A DNA stretch of 64,000 bases, taken from Chryseobacterium capnotolerans. Its GTDB lineage: Bacteria > Bacteroidota > Bacteroidia > Flavobacteriales > Weeksellaceae. Positions 1 through 8,205 of the stretch are shown in pieces. The translations under genes were made by a program, and so were the position numbers. The notes beneath the pieces are model-generated. The model was given only the letters and a program-made list of their open reading frames with translations, was not told where the DNA came from and did not search any database. How positions within the stretch are numbered: position 1 is the first letter of the stretch; every line of letters starts with the position of its first letter. Where the stretch lies: NCBI RefSeq assembly GCF_021278965.1, contig NZ_CP065589.1, forward strand, positions 2,671,001 through 2,735,000. Direction: 5' to 3'.

Positions 1-160
1 GGTCATCTTTTTATAAATATTCTATATTTTTTTAACGCAAAAGGCGCAAAGGAGATGAAAAATAATGATTCTGATAATGTTCGCAGGGGCGTTTCACTCA
101 GCAAGGAAAACATCTTGTGAGTATTTCTCACTACATAGTTTTTGAGCTCATGTATATTAG
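1..160. other. AT-rich intergenic start of window
   Basis: No gene is visible. Positions 31-60 carry a motif (AACGCAAAAGGCGCAAAG) related to a dispersed intergenic family also present at about 211-280, 461-530, 19725-19800 and 31345-31430. Confidence 0.5.
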
Positions 161-690
161 TGGCGATTAAAAAGTCTTTGGAAAATCTCTGTAATCTGTA
201 ATATTTTTTAGTTGGGAAACGCGAGGACGCAAAGGAATATGATACAAACTGTTGTTAAGGCGCTAGAGAATCAAAGATCCTCAGCAAGAAAAACAACTCC
301 ACGTATTTCCCCTCTACATTCTATGGACCTATGTCCTCGTTAAAAAATTTAATTTTTACAACATGAAAACATAGTTTTTAGAATTATGCATGTTTTTATT
401 CGTGTAGTAGTGGCGGTTAAAAAGCCTTTGGAAAATCTCTGTAATCTGTAATATTTTTTAGTTGGGAAACGCGAGGACGCAAAGGAATATGATACAAACT
501 GTTGTTAAGGCGCTAGAGAATCAAAGATCCTCAGCAAGAAAAACAACTCCACGTATTTCCCCTCTACATTCTATGGACCTATGTCCTCGTTAAAAAGTTT
601 AATTTTTACAACATGAAAACATAGTTTTTAGAATTATGCATGTTTTTATTCGTGTAGTAGTGGCGATTAAAAAGTCTTTGGAGAATCTGT
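161..690. repeat. 250-bp tandem direct repeat, two full copies plus a partial third
   Basis: Copy 1 spans 161-410 and copy 2 spans 411-660. They are nearly identical, with only a few substitutions (for example the opening tggcgattaa versus tggcggttaa). A third copy begins at 661 and diverges after about 30 bases. Each unit contains a GCGAGGACGCAAAGGAATATG segment followed by GTTAAGGCGC. No open frame runs through it. It lies downstream of the 3-prime end of the sterol-desaturase-like gene. Confidence 0.9.
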
Positions 691-755
691 GTAATAAATG
701 AAATCTGCGAGAAAATTTATCACATCCCATTTATACACTAAAATGACCTACTCTC

Positions 756-1478
756 CTATTTATATGTTCGAAACAATCTATCCCAGATAGAAGTATAAAA
801 TCCAAAATTCTTAGTTTCATCCAAATGGTGCTGATTGTGAAATCTTGTAGTTCCTACAAAAAAACGGTCAAAACTGATTGGGAAAAATTCCCGGTTCAGA
901 TGCCCTATGGTTCCCCATACAAGATTGATGAAGAGGTAAATGGAAATGGAAATCGCAGAAAAATCATAGCAGAGTAATACTACCAGCATCATCAGTCCAA
1001 ATCCAATGGTTTCAAAGGGATGAAGAACGAAAAGGCTTAGGTAGTTGGTACTTACATGCTCATGGTGTTTTCCATGGATTATTTTATATACAAAAGGTAA
1101 ATGGGCAGTATAGTGAAAGAAATACATAAAAAGATCCATTAAAAGCAGTAATGCTAAAACCTCAGCAAAAACAATCCACCCTGATGGACTATTTCCCAGC
1201 ACAATCCATCCATTTTTCCATAGAAAAGCTCCTATCAGCATCACAACGCTATTACAGATCACAGTAAAAAGACTGAGATAAAAATCTGATGCTGAAACAG
1301 GATGATCTTTCTCCTGCAATAGGCTTTTACGGCAGGTTTTATCAATAAAAAGATACAATCCAATGGAAAATAAATATAAAAATACATTGCTCACAAGACT
1401 AAACACTATCCATTGTGGCCAGGAAAACTGCCAGAATATATTCAAATAACCGGAAAGTACAGACTCATTAAAACTCAT
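756..1478 (-). CDS. sterol desaturase / fatty acid hydroxylase superfamily membrane protein
   Basis: A 240-residue integral membrane protein. Hydrophobic segments lie at about residues 22-44, 66-88, 101-121 and 155-190. It carries the histidine boxes of the di-iron hydroxylase superfamily: HYTAH at 122-126, HGKHHEH at 135-141, a lone HPFE at 153 and FHNQHH at 213-218, followed by the family-typical GFYTSIWDRLF. The family performs O2-dependent hydroxylation or desaturation of lipids or carotenoids in the membrane. The substrate cannot be told from sequence. The ATG at 1478 has a purine-rich GAGGGG a few bases upstream. It appears monocistronic, with the 250-bp repeats downstream. Confidence 0.85.
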   Translation of the reverse strand: MSFNESVLSGYLNIFWQFSWPQWIVFSLVSNVFLYLFSIGLYLFIDKTCRKSLLQEKDHPVSASDFYLSLFTVICNSVVMLIGAFLWKNGWIVLGNSPSGWIVFAEVLALLLLMDLFMYFFHYTAHLPFVYKIIHGKHHEHVSTNYLSLFVLHPFETIGFGLMMLVVLLCYDFSAISISIYLFINLVWGTIGHLNREFFPISFDRFFVGTTRFHNQHHLDETKNFGFYTSIWDRLFRTYK

Positions 1479-1645
1479 AACCCCTCATCTTTCAACTTGA
1501 TGTTATAAATGTATGAATTTTGGATTAAAATAAGGAAAGAACACTCACGTAAACATCAGTCCGGAAGCCATTGAGCTCTCTTTTCTCTTTAGCCCAAAAA
1601 GCAATTCTATTCTTCGATAACCATCTTTAAGAATAAAAAAAGAAA

Positions 1646-1915
1646 CTACTTCTGCCTCGTTTTTCTCTTAACTTCCCGGAGCCTCATGGTTAGCTTTTTT
1701 CTTAGATCGTTATGATAAGCTCTATATTTTTTGATACTTTCTTCAAGATTTTTTTTATTCATCAGGTATTCTTCATACAAATTGCTCAATTCCGAAATCT
1801 GGGTAATGACATCTGATGAAGGGGCTTCGGAATCATTTTCTGCCTCTATCAGTAAACGGTAATATTCAATACGACTGGTCAGGCTGGTGTGGAGTTTTGG
1901 TTCTATTCCCTGCAT
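1646..1915 (-). CDS. small uncharacterised helical protein
   Basis: An 89-residue protein I do not recognise. It is predicted to be almost wholly alpha-helical, with acidic residues in the middle (about 25-40) and a very basic C-terminus (residues 60-89, rich in Lys and Arg). That pattern suggests a short coiled coil with a nucleic-acid or membrane-surface binding tail, which is inference. It lies 36 bases from the 3-prime end of the S41 protease gene on the same strand, so it may be its last co-transcribed gene. Confidence 0.5.
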   Translation of the reverse strand: MQGIEPKLHTSLTSRIEYYRLLIEAENDSEAPSSDVITQISELSNLYEEYLMNKKNLEESIKKYRAYHNDLRKKLTMRLREVKRKTRQK

Positions 1916-1951
1916 GGTTTTAATTTTTCTTTTTTAAGGTCAATGTATATT

Positions 1952-3298
1952 TTATAAATTCTTGCCAGCCGCTATAGGAGGAACATCACTCTGATATAAA
2001 ATCTTAACCTCTTCAGCAGATTTATTTTGATTGACAGATTTAAAATAAGATCCATTCAAAACAGAAGAAATTAATGTTTCATCGGGATGACCTAAAGGTA
2101 ATAACGGCAATACAGTATATTCATTAACTGAAATCTGTGGTGAAATTCCGCTACTGTATTCTCCGGATCCATTGGCATTAAATACTTTATAAATTACCGG
2201 ATGTAGCTGCCAGCGTATTTTTTGAGGCTTACGTTTGTCTTCCACAGTGAATCCTGCCATATCTTTTCCTAACGTTACATCTCCAACCTGAATTACCTGC
2301 AAATAAGGTTTCAGATTATGAATAACGATTTCTGCAGCTGAAGCTGTACTGTTTGAAGTCAGGATATAAACTTTATTCAAATTTAAGGCATTAGCGCGTA
2401 AACTATTAAAATCAAGCGCTTTCGGATCGTAAGCGATCTGTTGGGAGAATGTTCTTTTGACTTCACCACCGTTTTTATTTCCTTTAAAAATAATGAAGGG
2501 AGAAGTGGAGGATATTCCCGAAGGAATCAGCGAGCAAAGAGCGGCCGCAGCAGACACTGACCCTCCGTAGTTGTATCGAAGATCGAGAATCAGTTCCTGT
2601 ATCCCGGCAGCTTTAAACTCTGCAAATTTCTGGCTAAGTTTCTGAGTCATCCCATCCGGAAAATCGTAGATATACAGATAGCCTGCTTTTTTACCATTTT
2701 TTTCAAATATTTTAGACAATAAAGGCTGTTCAAAAGATAATCCATAATATACTTTAATCTCCTTTTCATCAGTAACAGCACCATTATTCCAATGTCCTAC
2801 AGTAAGATCCAGAACCATAAGATCTTTCATGGTTGAAGTGATAGCCTCAGCATTGCTTGGTGTTACTGTTTTTCCATTAATTTTAGTAATGATCATTCCC
2901 CGTTCAAGTCCGGCATTGAATGCTGGTGAATCACTAAGAACCAGTTTAATCACTGTTATCACTTCTCCATTGGTCCGCTGAAGAACTGTATAATCGAAAC
3001 CATACATATTCCGTATCGAGCGTGGATAACTGGAAGGATCTTCTGTATTGACAATAAAAGAAAACCGATCCTGCGGAGCCAGCAGACTTTTGAAAAAATC
3101 TTTTACCGGAAGGCGATAATCTGGTTTGGCAGGCATCTGATCTGCCCAGTAATAATACCGTTTCAGACTATCCTGGATCCAAAGATTAACGGACTCTGTA
3201 CTTCCATCCGGAAAAACAGGAGGATTTTCATCATGATCCGTACAGGATATCAAAGTGATGAGAAGCACTACGAATTGAAGTTTAAAAAAGTTTTTCAT
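1952..3298 (-). CDS. S41 family peptidase (CtpA/Tsp-like), predicted lipoprotein
   Basis: A 448-residue secreted serine protease. The N-terminus is a lipoprotein signal ending in LISC with Cys19, followed by an acidic stretch (TDHDE) compatible with surface export in Bacteroidota. A PDZ-like domain covers about residues 98-165 (FNAGLERGMIITKINGKTV). The S41 catalytic domain follows, with LILDLRYNYGG at 236-246. The predicted nucleophile is Ser320 in TSNSTASAAE, and the general base is probably Lys345 in GKDMAGF. It sits 7 bases downstream of a second lipoprotein gene on the same strand, so the two are probably one operon. The substrate is unknown. Confidence 0.87.
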   Translation of the reverse strand: MKNFFKLQFVVLLITLISCTDHDENPPVFPDGSTESVNLWIQDSLKRYYYWADQMPAKPDYRLPVKDFFKSLLAPQDRFSFIVNTEDPSSYPRSIRNMYGFDYTVLQRTNGEVITVIKLVLSDSPAFNAGLERGMIITKINGKTVTPSNAEAITSTMKDLMVLDLTVGHWNNGAVTDEKEIKVYYGLSFEQPLLSKIFEKNGKKAGYLYIYDFPDGMTQKLSQKFAEFKAAGIQELILDLRYNYGGSVSAAAALCSLIPSGISSTSPFIIFKGNKNGGEVKRTFSQQIAYDPKALDFNSLRANALNLNKVYILTSNSTASAAEIVIHNLKPYLQVIQVGDVTLGKDMAGFTVEDKRKPQKIRWQLHPVIYKVFNANGSGEYSSGISPQISVNEYTVLPLLPLGHPDETLISSVLNGSYFKSVNQNKSAEEVKILYQSDVPPIAAGKNL

Positions 3299-3304
3299 CT
3301 CTGG

Positions 3305-4045
3305 TTATAAATATTCTACCACATCTACATCCCCTTTTACTACCCATACCCCATTCTCCAGCTTTTCCTGCAGGATGATCATATTGGCACCCATATCTTG
3401 CTTTATTTTTACTTTAACTACAGCAGCTCCGGCATAAGGTTCTGTAGTTCCCGGTTTGTATAATTCAAGGTATACAGGGGCAGCAATACCGAAAGAATTA
3501 TATATCTTCACGGGAGTAAAACTGCTCTTTCCAATATTGTCAAATTCTGCTAACACAACGCCGTTTTCTCTTTTTAAAACTCCTTTCACATTTTCAAGTG
3601 ATGATCCCGAAAATTCACCCAGATTCGGAAAAATAAATTCAAACCCTACCTTCCCAAGGTTAACTTGTGGTTTTATCACTTCAGTCTGCAGGAAGATTCC
3701 CGGAAGATTGAAGAAATCTAATTTTTTATACTCCTCTACATTATCATATGTAATATTATACTGCATGACCTCTTTTCCTGTTTCATAATTATATATTGCC
3801 AGCTTGTTGGTCTCTCCCTGATCCAATACAAACTGAAGCGTGGTTTCTATTTTATTGGTATAGGAGTTTTTTCCATCAATAGATACGGGTTCTCCATTGA
3901 ACCTCAACTGAAGTATATCTGGTTTAGAGTATCCTTTGATTGCTACTTCTCCTGGTTTTTGGGCAAGATCATATTTTTCCATCACCGTATTGTCTGTACA
4001 GGAAAACAATATGAACAATAATAGTAGTGCAAAGATTTTATTCAT
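3305..4045 (-). CDS. uncharacterised lipoprotein, operon partner of the S41 peptidase
   Basis: A 246-residue protein with a lipoprotein signal (hydrophobic residues 5-15, lipobox FSC at about 14-16). The rest is beta-rich and looks like Ig-like or jelly-roll strands. I recognise no enzyme motif or named family. It ends 7 bases before the S41 peptidase start, and a strong hairpin at 4074-4102 separates it from the upstream T9SS gene. It is therefore the first gene of a two- or three-gene lipoprotein/protease unit. A function as substrate or partner of the protease is only a guess from context. Confidence 0.6.
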   Translation of the reverse strand: MNKIFALLLLFILFSCTDNTVMEKYDLAQKPGEVAIKGYSKPDILQLRFNGEPVSIDGKNSYTNKIETTLQFVLDQGETNKLAIYNYETGKEVMQYNITYDNVEEYKKLDFFNLPGIFLQTEVIKPQVNLGKVGFEFIFPNLGEFSGSSLENVKGVLKRENGVVLAEFDNIGKSSFTPVKIYNSFGIAAPVYLELYKPGTTEPYAGAAVVKVKIKQDMGANMIILQEKLENGVWVVKGDVDVVEYL

Positions 4046-4073
4046 CTTTTATCTTATTTTTTAACTTAAAAAA

Positions 4074-4102
4074 TATTGCCCTGCTCATTGTGCAGGGCAA
4101 TA
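4074..4102 (-). terminator. rho-independent terminator of the T9SS cargo gene
   Basis: An 11-bp perfect stem (TATTGCCCTGC paired with GCAGGGCAATA) has a 7-base loop. On the minus strand it is followed by a T-rich run (TTTTTT). It lies downstream of the gene at 4226-5152 and upstream of the lipoprotein gene at 3305-4045. Confidence 0.75.
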
Positions 4103-4225
4103 CACAATTATAAAAAAACTAGTTGGATATGTTCTGGACAGCTGCTTCTTATCAAAACAACCATCCATTATTGTATATTAAAATTTCATGTTATATTTCA
4201 TGGTTAGCTGTAAAGCGCAGAATGT

Positions 4226-5152
4226 TTATTTTTTAATAAAATGCAAACGTTCTGTAGTCTTTCCATCAGTTACTTCTGCTATATATACTCCTTGTGATAA
4301 ACCTGCTACATTGATTAATCTTGAGTACGGAGTGTTAAGAACCTGCTGTCCTGCTGCGTTATAAAGATGAACTGTTGTTTTGTTTTCTTTCAATGCAGGA
4401 TTAAGCTGCAGCTGTAAATGTTCTTTTACTGGATTTTCTGCAATCTTCGTAAGATTTTCTTTCTTTTTTACATCTTTTGTGTTTAAGGTTGTTGAGGTGG
4501 CATAAATAGCCATTTCATCAATATTGATATTCATGATGTTATTTCCTGAGGCATTTCTATTGGCCCACATTCCTATATAAATTTTCTTACCTGCAAAAGC
4601 TGAAAGGTCTACAAGGCTTTCCCCAAATTCAGTAAGATTTGTCGGAAAAGGGTTAGTTGAAGCACCTACCTGTATTTTATATGGACTTTGAAGGTAATTT
4701 CCTGATCCGTCTACTGTCATCGCCTGGAAATCTGCTAAAACAGGAACTTGTTTTTGAGGCGTACTTACATAAATATAAAGATCCCGGCTCACAATAGTAT
4801 GGGAAGCTCTCTGTCTTCCAATAGCAGAAGTAAGTTGAATTGTTCCTGATGCGTTTGTAAGGTCAATCTGAGGAGAAATAATCCAGTCATCTTCAGTTCC
4901 AAAATCTGTAACATTTCCAGTAGGAACCTTATTAGTTGAATGTCTTAGAACCCCGGCACTTCCATAAGTTAAAGAAGTTCCATTGTGATAAATATTGGGT
5001 CCCTGAATCCACCCGTTGCTGTTGCCATTCAGATCATGGAAGGTCCATCCCTGAAGATCGGCAGGAGTATCAAAAGTATTTCCCCAAACCAGAATTTGTG
5101 CTGCAGCCAGCTGAGATAACAAAAGAACAGATGATAAAATTATTTTTTTCAT
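4226..5152 (-). CDS. T9SS-sorted secreted protein with choice-of-anchor-type adhesion domain
   Basis: A 308-residue secreted protein. I place the start at the ATG at 5152 (MKKIILSS, then a signal peptide ending AAAQ). An in-frame ATG at 5191 would lie inside the terminator of the upstream gene. Residues 25-190 form a beta-sandwich beginning FDTPADLQGWTFHDLNGN, typical of choice-of-anchor or MAM/jelly-roll domains in Bacteroidota. The last 75 residues are a type A T9SS C-terminal sorting domain (NPVKEHLQL, LYNAAGQQV, GVYIAEV). The protein should be exported by the type IX system and attached to or released from the cell surface. The ligand is unknown. Confidence 0.78.
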   Translation of the reverse strand: MKKIILSSVLLLSQLAAAQILVWGNTFDTPADLQGWTFHDLNGNSNGWIQGPNIYHNGTSLTYGSAGVLRHSTNKVPTGNVTDFGTEDDWIISPQIDLTNASGTIQLTSAIGRQRASHTIVSRDLYIYVSTPQKQVPVLADFQAMTVDGSGNYLQSPYKIQVGASTNPFPTNLTEFGESLVDLSAFAGKKIYIGMWANRNASGNNIMNINIDEMAIYATSTTLNTKDVKKKENLTKIAENPVKEHLQLQLNPALKENKTTVHLYNAAGQQVLNTPYSRLINVAGLSQGVYIAEVTDGKTTERLHFIKK

Positions 5153-5184
5153 GATACTGATTATTAAGATTTTTTTAGAAAAAG

Positions 5185-5219
5185 AAAGCAAGGAGCAAGC
5201 CTAGGCCGTTCCTTGCTTT
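5185..5219 (-). terminator. terminator downstream of the first beta-helix lipoprotein
   Basis: The stem AAAGCAAGGA pairs with TCCTTGCTTT, enclosing a smaller inner hairpin. It is followed on the minus strand by a CTTTTTCT run. It closes the transcript of the gene at 5230-6528. Confidence 0.7.
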
Positions 5220-5229
5220 TATAATTTTT

Positions 5230-6528
5230 TTAGTTTACAATGGCAAAATTGTATTTTGTCCAAGTGCCCTGGAAGTTTCCACAGTTTCTTGGAGATACAT
5301 TCCAGCTGCCTTCGTTAAAGAACGGCTGGTTCATCCCCCATAATGCCGCTGTACTTCCTGTAAGAAGGTTAGCCGTTGGAATTCCTGCTGTACCAGCTCC
5401 CATAACAGAAGTTGTAAAGCCATGAACCTGAATAGAAGCGAAATTAGAAGCTGAAGAAAGCTCTGATCCAGTACCTTCTACTCTGATCCCGGTAGGATAT
5501 CCTGTTACTACAGCATTATTTAAAGTTAATTTACCATATCTTCTGATGTGAATACCGTTTTCGTAAGCTGCACCTTGTCCTGCAGCCCCGAATTTAGGAC
5601 CTACGATAGTAAGATTGTTGATAACAGGGTTTGTAATCAGTGAAGTAGCAGTACCTGTTGCATTGTTATCAAGCTCAATACCGTTAGAATCAGGACTTCC
5701 TCCGCTTACCGTGTGTGCTGAATTGTAATCAGCAAGAGAAAGAGCACATGTAATAGTTCCTGTATATCCATTATCAAAGTCAAAATTATCATCTTCTGCA
5801 GCGAATGAAACCAAGTTAGAAGCATTTACTGTTCCTCCGAAAAACTCAAAAGAATCATCCTGACCGTAAGATACCTGGATATGATCTAAAGTAGTACCAT
5901 TTCCAACACCTCCTAGTGATAAAGCATTTACTTCGTTACCAGAATTAGCGCCTACAAAATCATAACCAGCAAATTCTATACGTACATATTTCAATGTTCC
6001 TGCATTATGAGAAGGGTTAGTTCCTCCGAAATAATAATCACTACCGGTTAATCCTTCAATAGTCGTTGTAAAAGGTACATTGGTAGGTGCATCCCCTAAA
6101 AGGATCACTCCTCCAAAATCTCCCGGAGTTGCTGTAGTATCTTCATCTCCGTCTAAAAGTCTGTAGCTTGTAAAAACAATAGGCTGAGATTCTGTTCCTG
6201 TAGCATTGATTTTACCTGTTTTAGTAATAACCAGGATTCCTGAACCTTCTCCTATTGCATTAGGTTTTGCTTTGATGAATGTTCCAGGCTGGATCGTAAG
6301 TGTTGCTCCGTCTTTAACCGCTACAGTACCATCAATTTCTATCACTCCGCTCCATGTTGTATTGGAAGTGATAGGCCCGCTCACTTTAGTTACAGGAAGC
6401 GAAGAAGCTGTAAGATATTCAGCTGAAGTAGGTTTCATTTCAAAAGGAGTTGAAGAATCTGCTAAATGATCGTTCTGACAAGCTGTAAGAGATAATGCAG
6501 CAGCTGCAATTAGAGTTAATCTTTTCAT
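5230..6528 (-). CDS. surface-type lipoprotein with parallel beta-helix-like repeats (paralogue A)
   Basis: A 432-residue lipoprotein: signal peptide with lipobox LTAC (Cys17), then QNDHLADSS. The +2 to +5 residues resemble the acidic lipoprotein export signal that places lipoproteins on the Bacteroidota surface. From about residue 55 it is a Gly/Asn/Thr-rich chain (NTTWSGVIEIDGTV, DGATLTIQPGTFIKAK, PGDFGGVILLGDAPTN) typical of parallel beta-helix folds. Such proteins are often mislabelled 'multidrug transporter', but no transporter feature is present. The conserved C-terminus contains WGMNQPFFNEGSWNV and a Cys (PRNCGNFQG). It is about three-quarters identical by eye to its neighbour at 6857-8161. 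Position downstream of an STN-type TonB receptor suggests it captures or processes that receptor's substrate. Confidence 0.75.
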   Translation of the reverse strand: MKRLTLIAAAALSLTACQNDHLADSSTPFEMKPTSAEYLTASSLPVTKVSGPITSNTTWSGVIEIDGTVAVKDGATLTIQPGTFIKAKPNAIGEGSGILVITKTGKINATGTESQPIVFTSYRLLDGDEDTTATPGDFGGVILLGDAPTNVPFTTTIEGLTGSDYYFGGTNPSHNAGTLKYVRIEFAGYDFVGANSGNEVNALSLGGVGNGTTLDHIQVSYGQDDSFEFFGGTVNASNLVSFAAEDDNFDFDNGYTGTITCALSLADYNSAHTVSGGSPDSNGIELDNNATGTATSLITNPVINNLTIVGPKFGAAGQGAAYENGIHIRRYGKLTLNNAVVTGYPTGIRVEGTGSELSSASNFASIQVHGFTTSVMGAGTAGIPTANLLTGSTAALWGMNQPFFNEGSWNVSPRNCGNFQGTWTKYNFAIVN

Positions 6529-6856
6529 TGTTATAATTTTTGATAGATCCGGTTATTTATTTTATGACCGGAAGTTTTTAATATTCAGAAATATCCGCCT
6601 CTATATTTCTGCGATTTGGTTATTGTTTTCATCCTACAGACCAGGAGGAGCTGAGCTGTCTGAGTTCCCTATAGATCCGCTATTTTCCGGGAAAAGATGA
6701 TAGCGTGCGGGTTTTAAGTGATTGGGTACTGCTGTGCGCATCATCAGTATTATTCCGTATCATTTTCAGGATCCCGAAAACCTGTACCTTTCTGTCTAGA
6801 GCTCATTTATTTTTATAAGAGCTGGAAACAATCTATAAGATCCACGCTCTTATTAC
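6529..6856. other. 328-bp intergenic region between the lipoprotein paralogues
   Basis: No open frame and no strong T-tailed hairpin is visible. A weak inverted pair (CAGAC/GTCTG around 6638-6662) is the only structure noticed. It may hold a separate promoter for the downstream paralogue A. Confidence 0.4.
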
Positions 6857-8161
6857 TTATTCCACAATAGAAAAATCATATTTATTCCAATTCCCTTGAA
6901 AGTTTCCACAATTTCGCGGAGCTACATTCCAGCTGCCTTCATTGAAGAAAGGCTGGTTCATTCCCCATAATGCCGCTATATTTCCTGTAAGAAGATTAGC
7001 TGTTGGGATTCCTGCTGTGCCGGTACCAGTAACAGAAGTACTGAACCCATGTACAAGGATTGAATTCAGGCTAGAAGTCGCGGAAAGTTGTGAACCTGTC
7101 CCTTCTACCCTGATTCCGGTAGGATATCCTGTTACAACAGCATTGTTTAATGTTAGCCTTCCATTTCTTCTGATATGAATTCCGTTTTCATAAACAAGTC
7201 CCTGCCCTGCTACTCCATTTCTTGCCCCAATGATAGTAATGTAGTTGATGGTAGGATTGGTAATCAAGGAAGTGGCTGTACCTGTGGAATTGTTATCTAA
7301 TTCGATACCGTTAGAATCAGAATTTCCACCGCTCGTGGCATGATAGGAGCGATAATCTCCTAAAGAAAGAGCACATGTAATATTTCCTGTATATCCGTTA
7401 TCAAAATCGAAATTATCATCTTCAGGAGCAAAAGAAACCAAATTGGTAGCGTTTACTGTACCTCCGAAAAATTCGAAGGAATCATCCAAGCTGTAAGAAA
7501 CCTGAATATGATCTAAGGTAGTTCCATTGCCAACGCCTCCTAATGTTAAACCATTCACTTCATTACCAGAATTGGCTCCTATAAAATCGTATCCTGCAAA
7601 CTCGATGCGTACATATTTCATAGTTCCGGCATTATGAGATGGATTAGTTCCTCCGAAATAGTAATCACCACTTAGACCTAATCCTTCAATAGAAGTTGTA
7701 CTGGGTACATTCGTAGGAGCATCTCCCAAAAGAATCACTCCTCCAAAATCCCCCGGAGCGGCGGTTGTATCTTCATTTCCATCCAGAAGATTATAACTTG
7801 TAAACACAATCGGCTGAGAGTCTGTTCCTGCAGCATTGATCTTTCCTGTCTTGGTGATTACAAGAACTCCTTTAACAGCAGCCCAATCATAATTCGGTTT
7901 TGCTTTGATGAATGTTCCTGGGAGGATCGTTAATGTAGCTCCGTTTTTAACCCTTATCACTCCATTCATTTCAATTACCCCACTCCAGGTTGTATTGGAC
8001 GTAATATCTCCACTTACAGGAGTTACAGGAAATTCAGAAACTGTAAGATATTCTGCTGAAGTAGACTTCATTTCGAAAGGAGCAGAAGAATCGGCTAGAT
8101 CATCTTTTTGACACGCTGTAAGCGAGAATATCGTTATTCCAATTAATAGTAATTTTTTCAT
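6857..8161 (-). CDS. surface-type lipoprotein with parallel beta-helix-like repeats (paralogue B)
   Basis: A 434-residue paralogue of the preceding protein with the same architecture: lipobox LTAC, a short linker, a beta-helix-like body and the same C-terminal block ending PRNCGNFQGNW. The residues after the lipid-carrying Cys are QKDDL, which closely match the lipoprotein export signal described in Capnocytophaga (QKDDE) for surface-exposed lipoproteins. It starts 44 bases after the TonB receptor in the same direction, so co-transcription is likely. No enzymatic motif is recognised. Its likely role is surface ligand binding paired with the receptor, which is inferred from context. Confidence 0.76.
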   Translation of the reverse strand: MKKLLLIGITIFSLTACQKDDLADSSAPFEMKSTSAEYLTVSEFPVTPVSGDITSNTTWSGVIEMNGVIRVKNGATLTILPGTFIKAKPNYDWAAVKGVLVITKTGKINAAGTDSQPIVFTSYNLLDGNEDTTAAPGDFGGVILLGDAPTNVPSTTSIEGLGLSGDYYFGGTNPSHNAGTMKYVRIEFAGYDFIGANSGNEVNGLTLGGVGNGTTLDHIQVSYSLDDSFEFFGGTVNATNLVSFAPEDDNFDFDNGYTGNITCALSLGDYRSYHATSGGNSDSNGIELDNNSTGTATSLITNPTINYITIIGARNGVAGQGLVYENGIHIRRNGRLTLNNAVVTGYPTGIRVEGTGSQLSATSSLNSILVHGFSTSVTGTGTAGIPTANLLTGNIAALWGMNQPFFNEGSWNVAPRNCGNFQGNWNKYDFSIVE

Positions 8162-8205
8162 TGCTTAATTAGTTTATTAGTTTTCTTGATGAGTTCAATA
8201 CGTCA

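Noticed and set aside
161..690. CRISPR array
   Set aside because: Repeat units are 250 bp and contiguous without unique spacers; no cas gene is present.
5230..8161. multidrug transporter annotation for the two lipoproteins
   Set aside because: They have a lipobox and beta-helix-like repeats and no transmembrane helices or transporter motifs.
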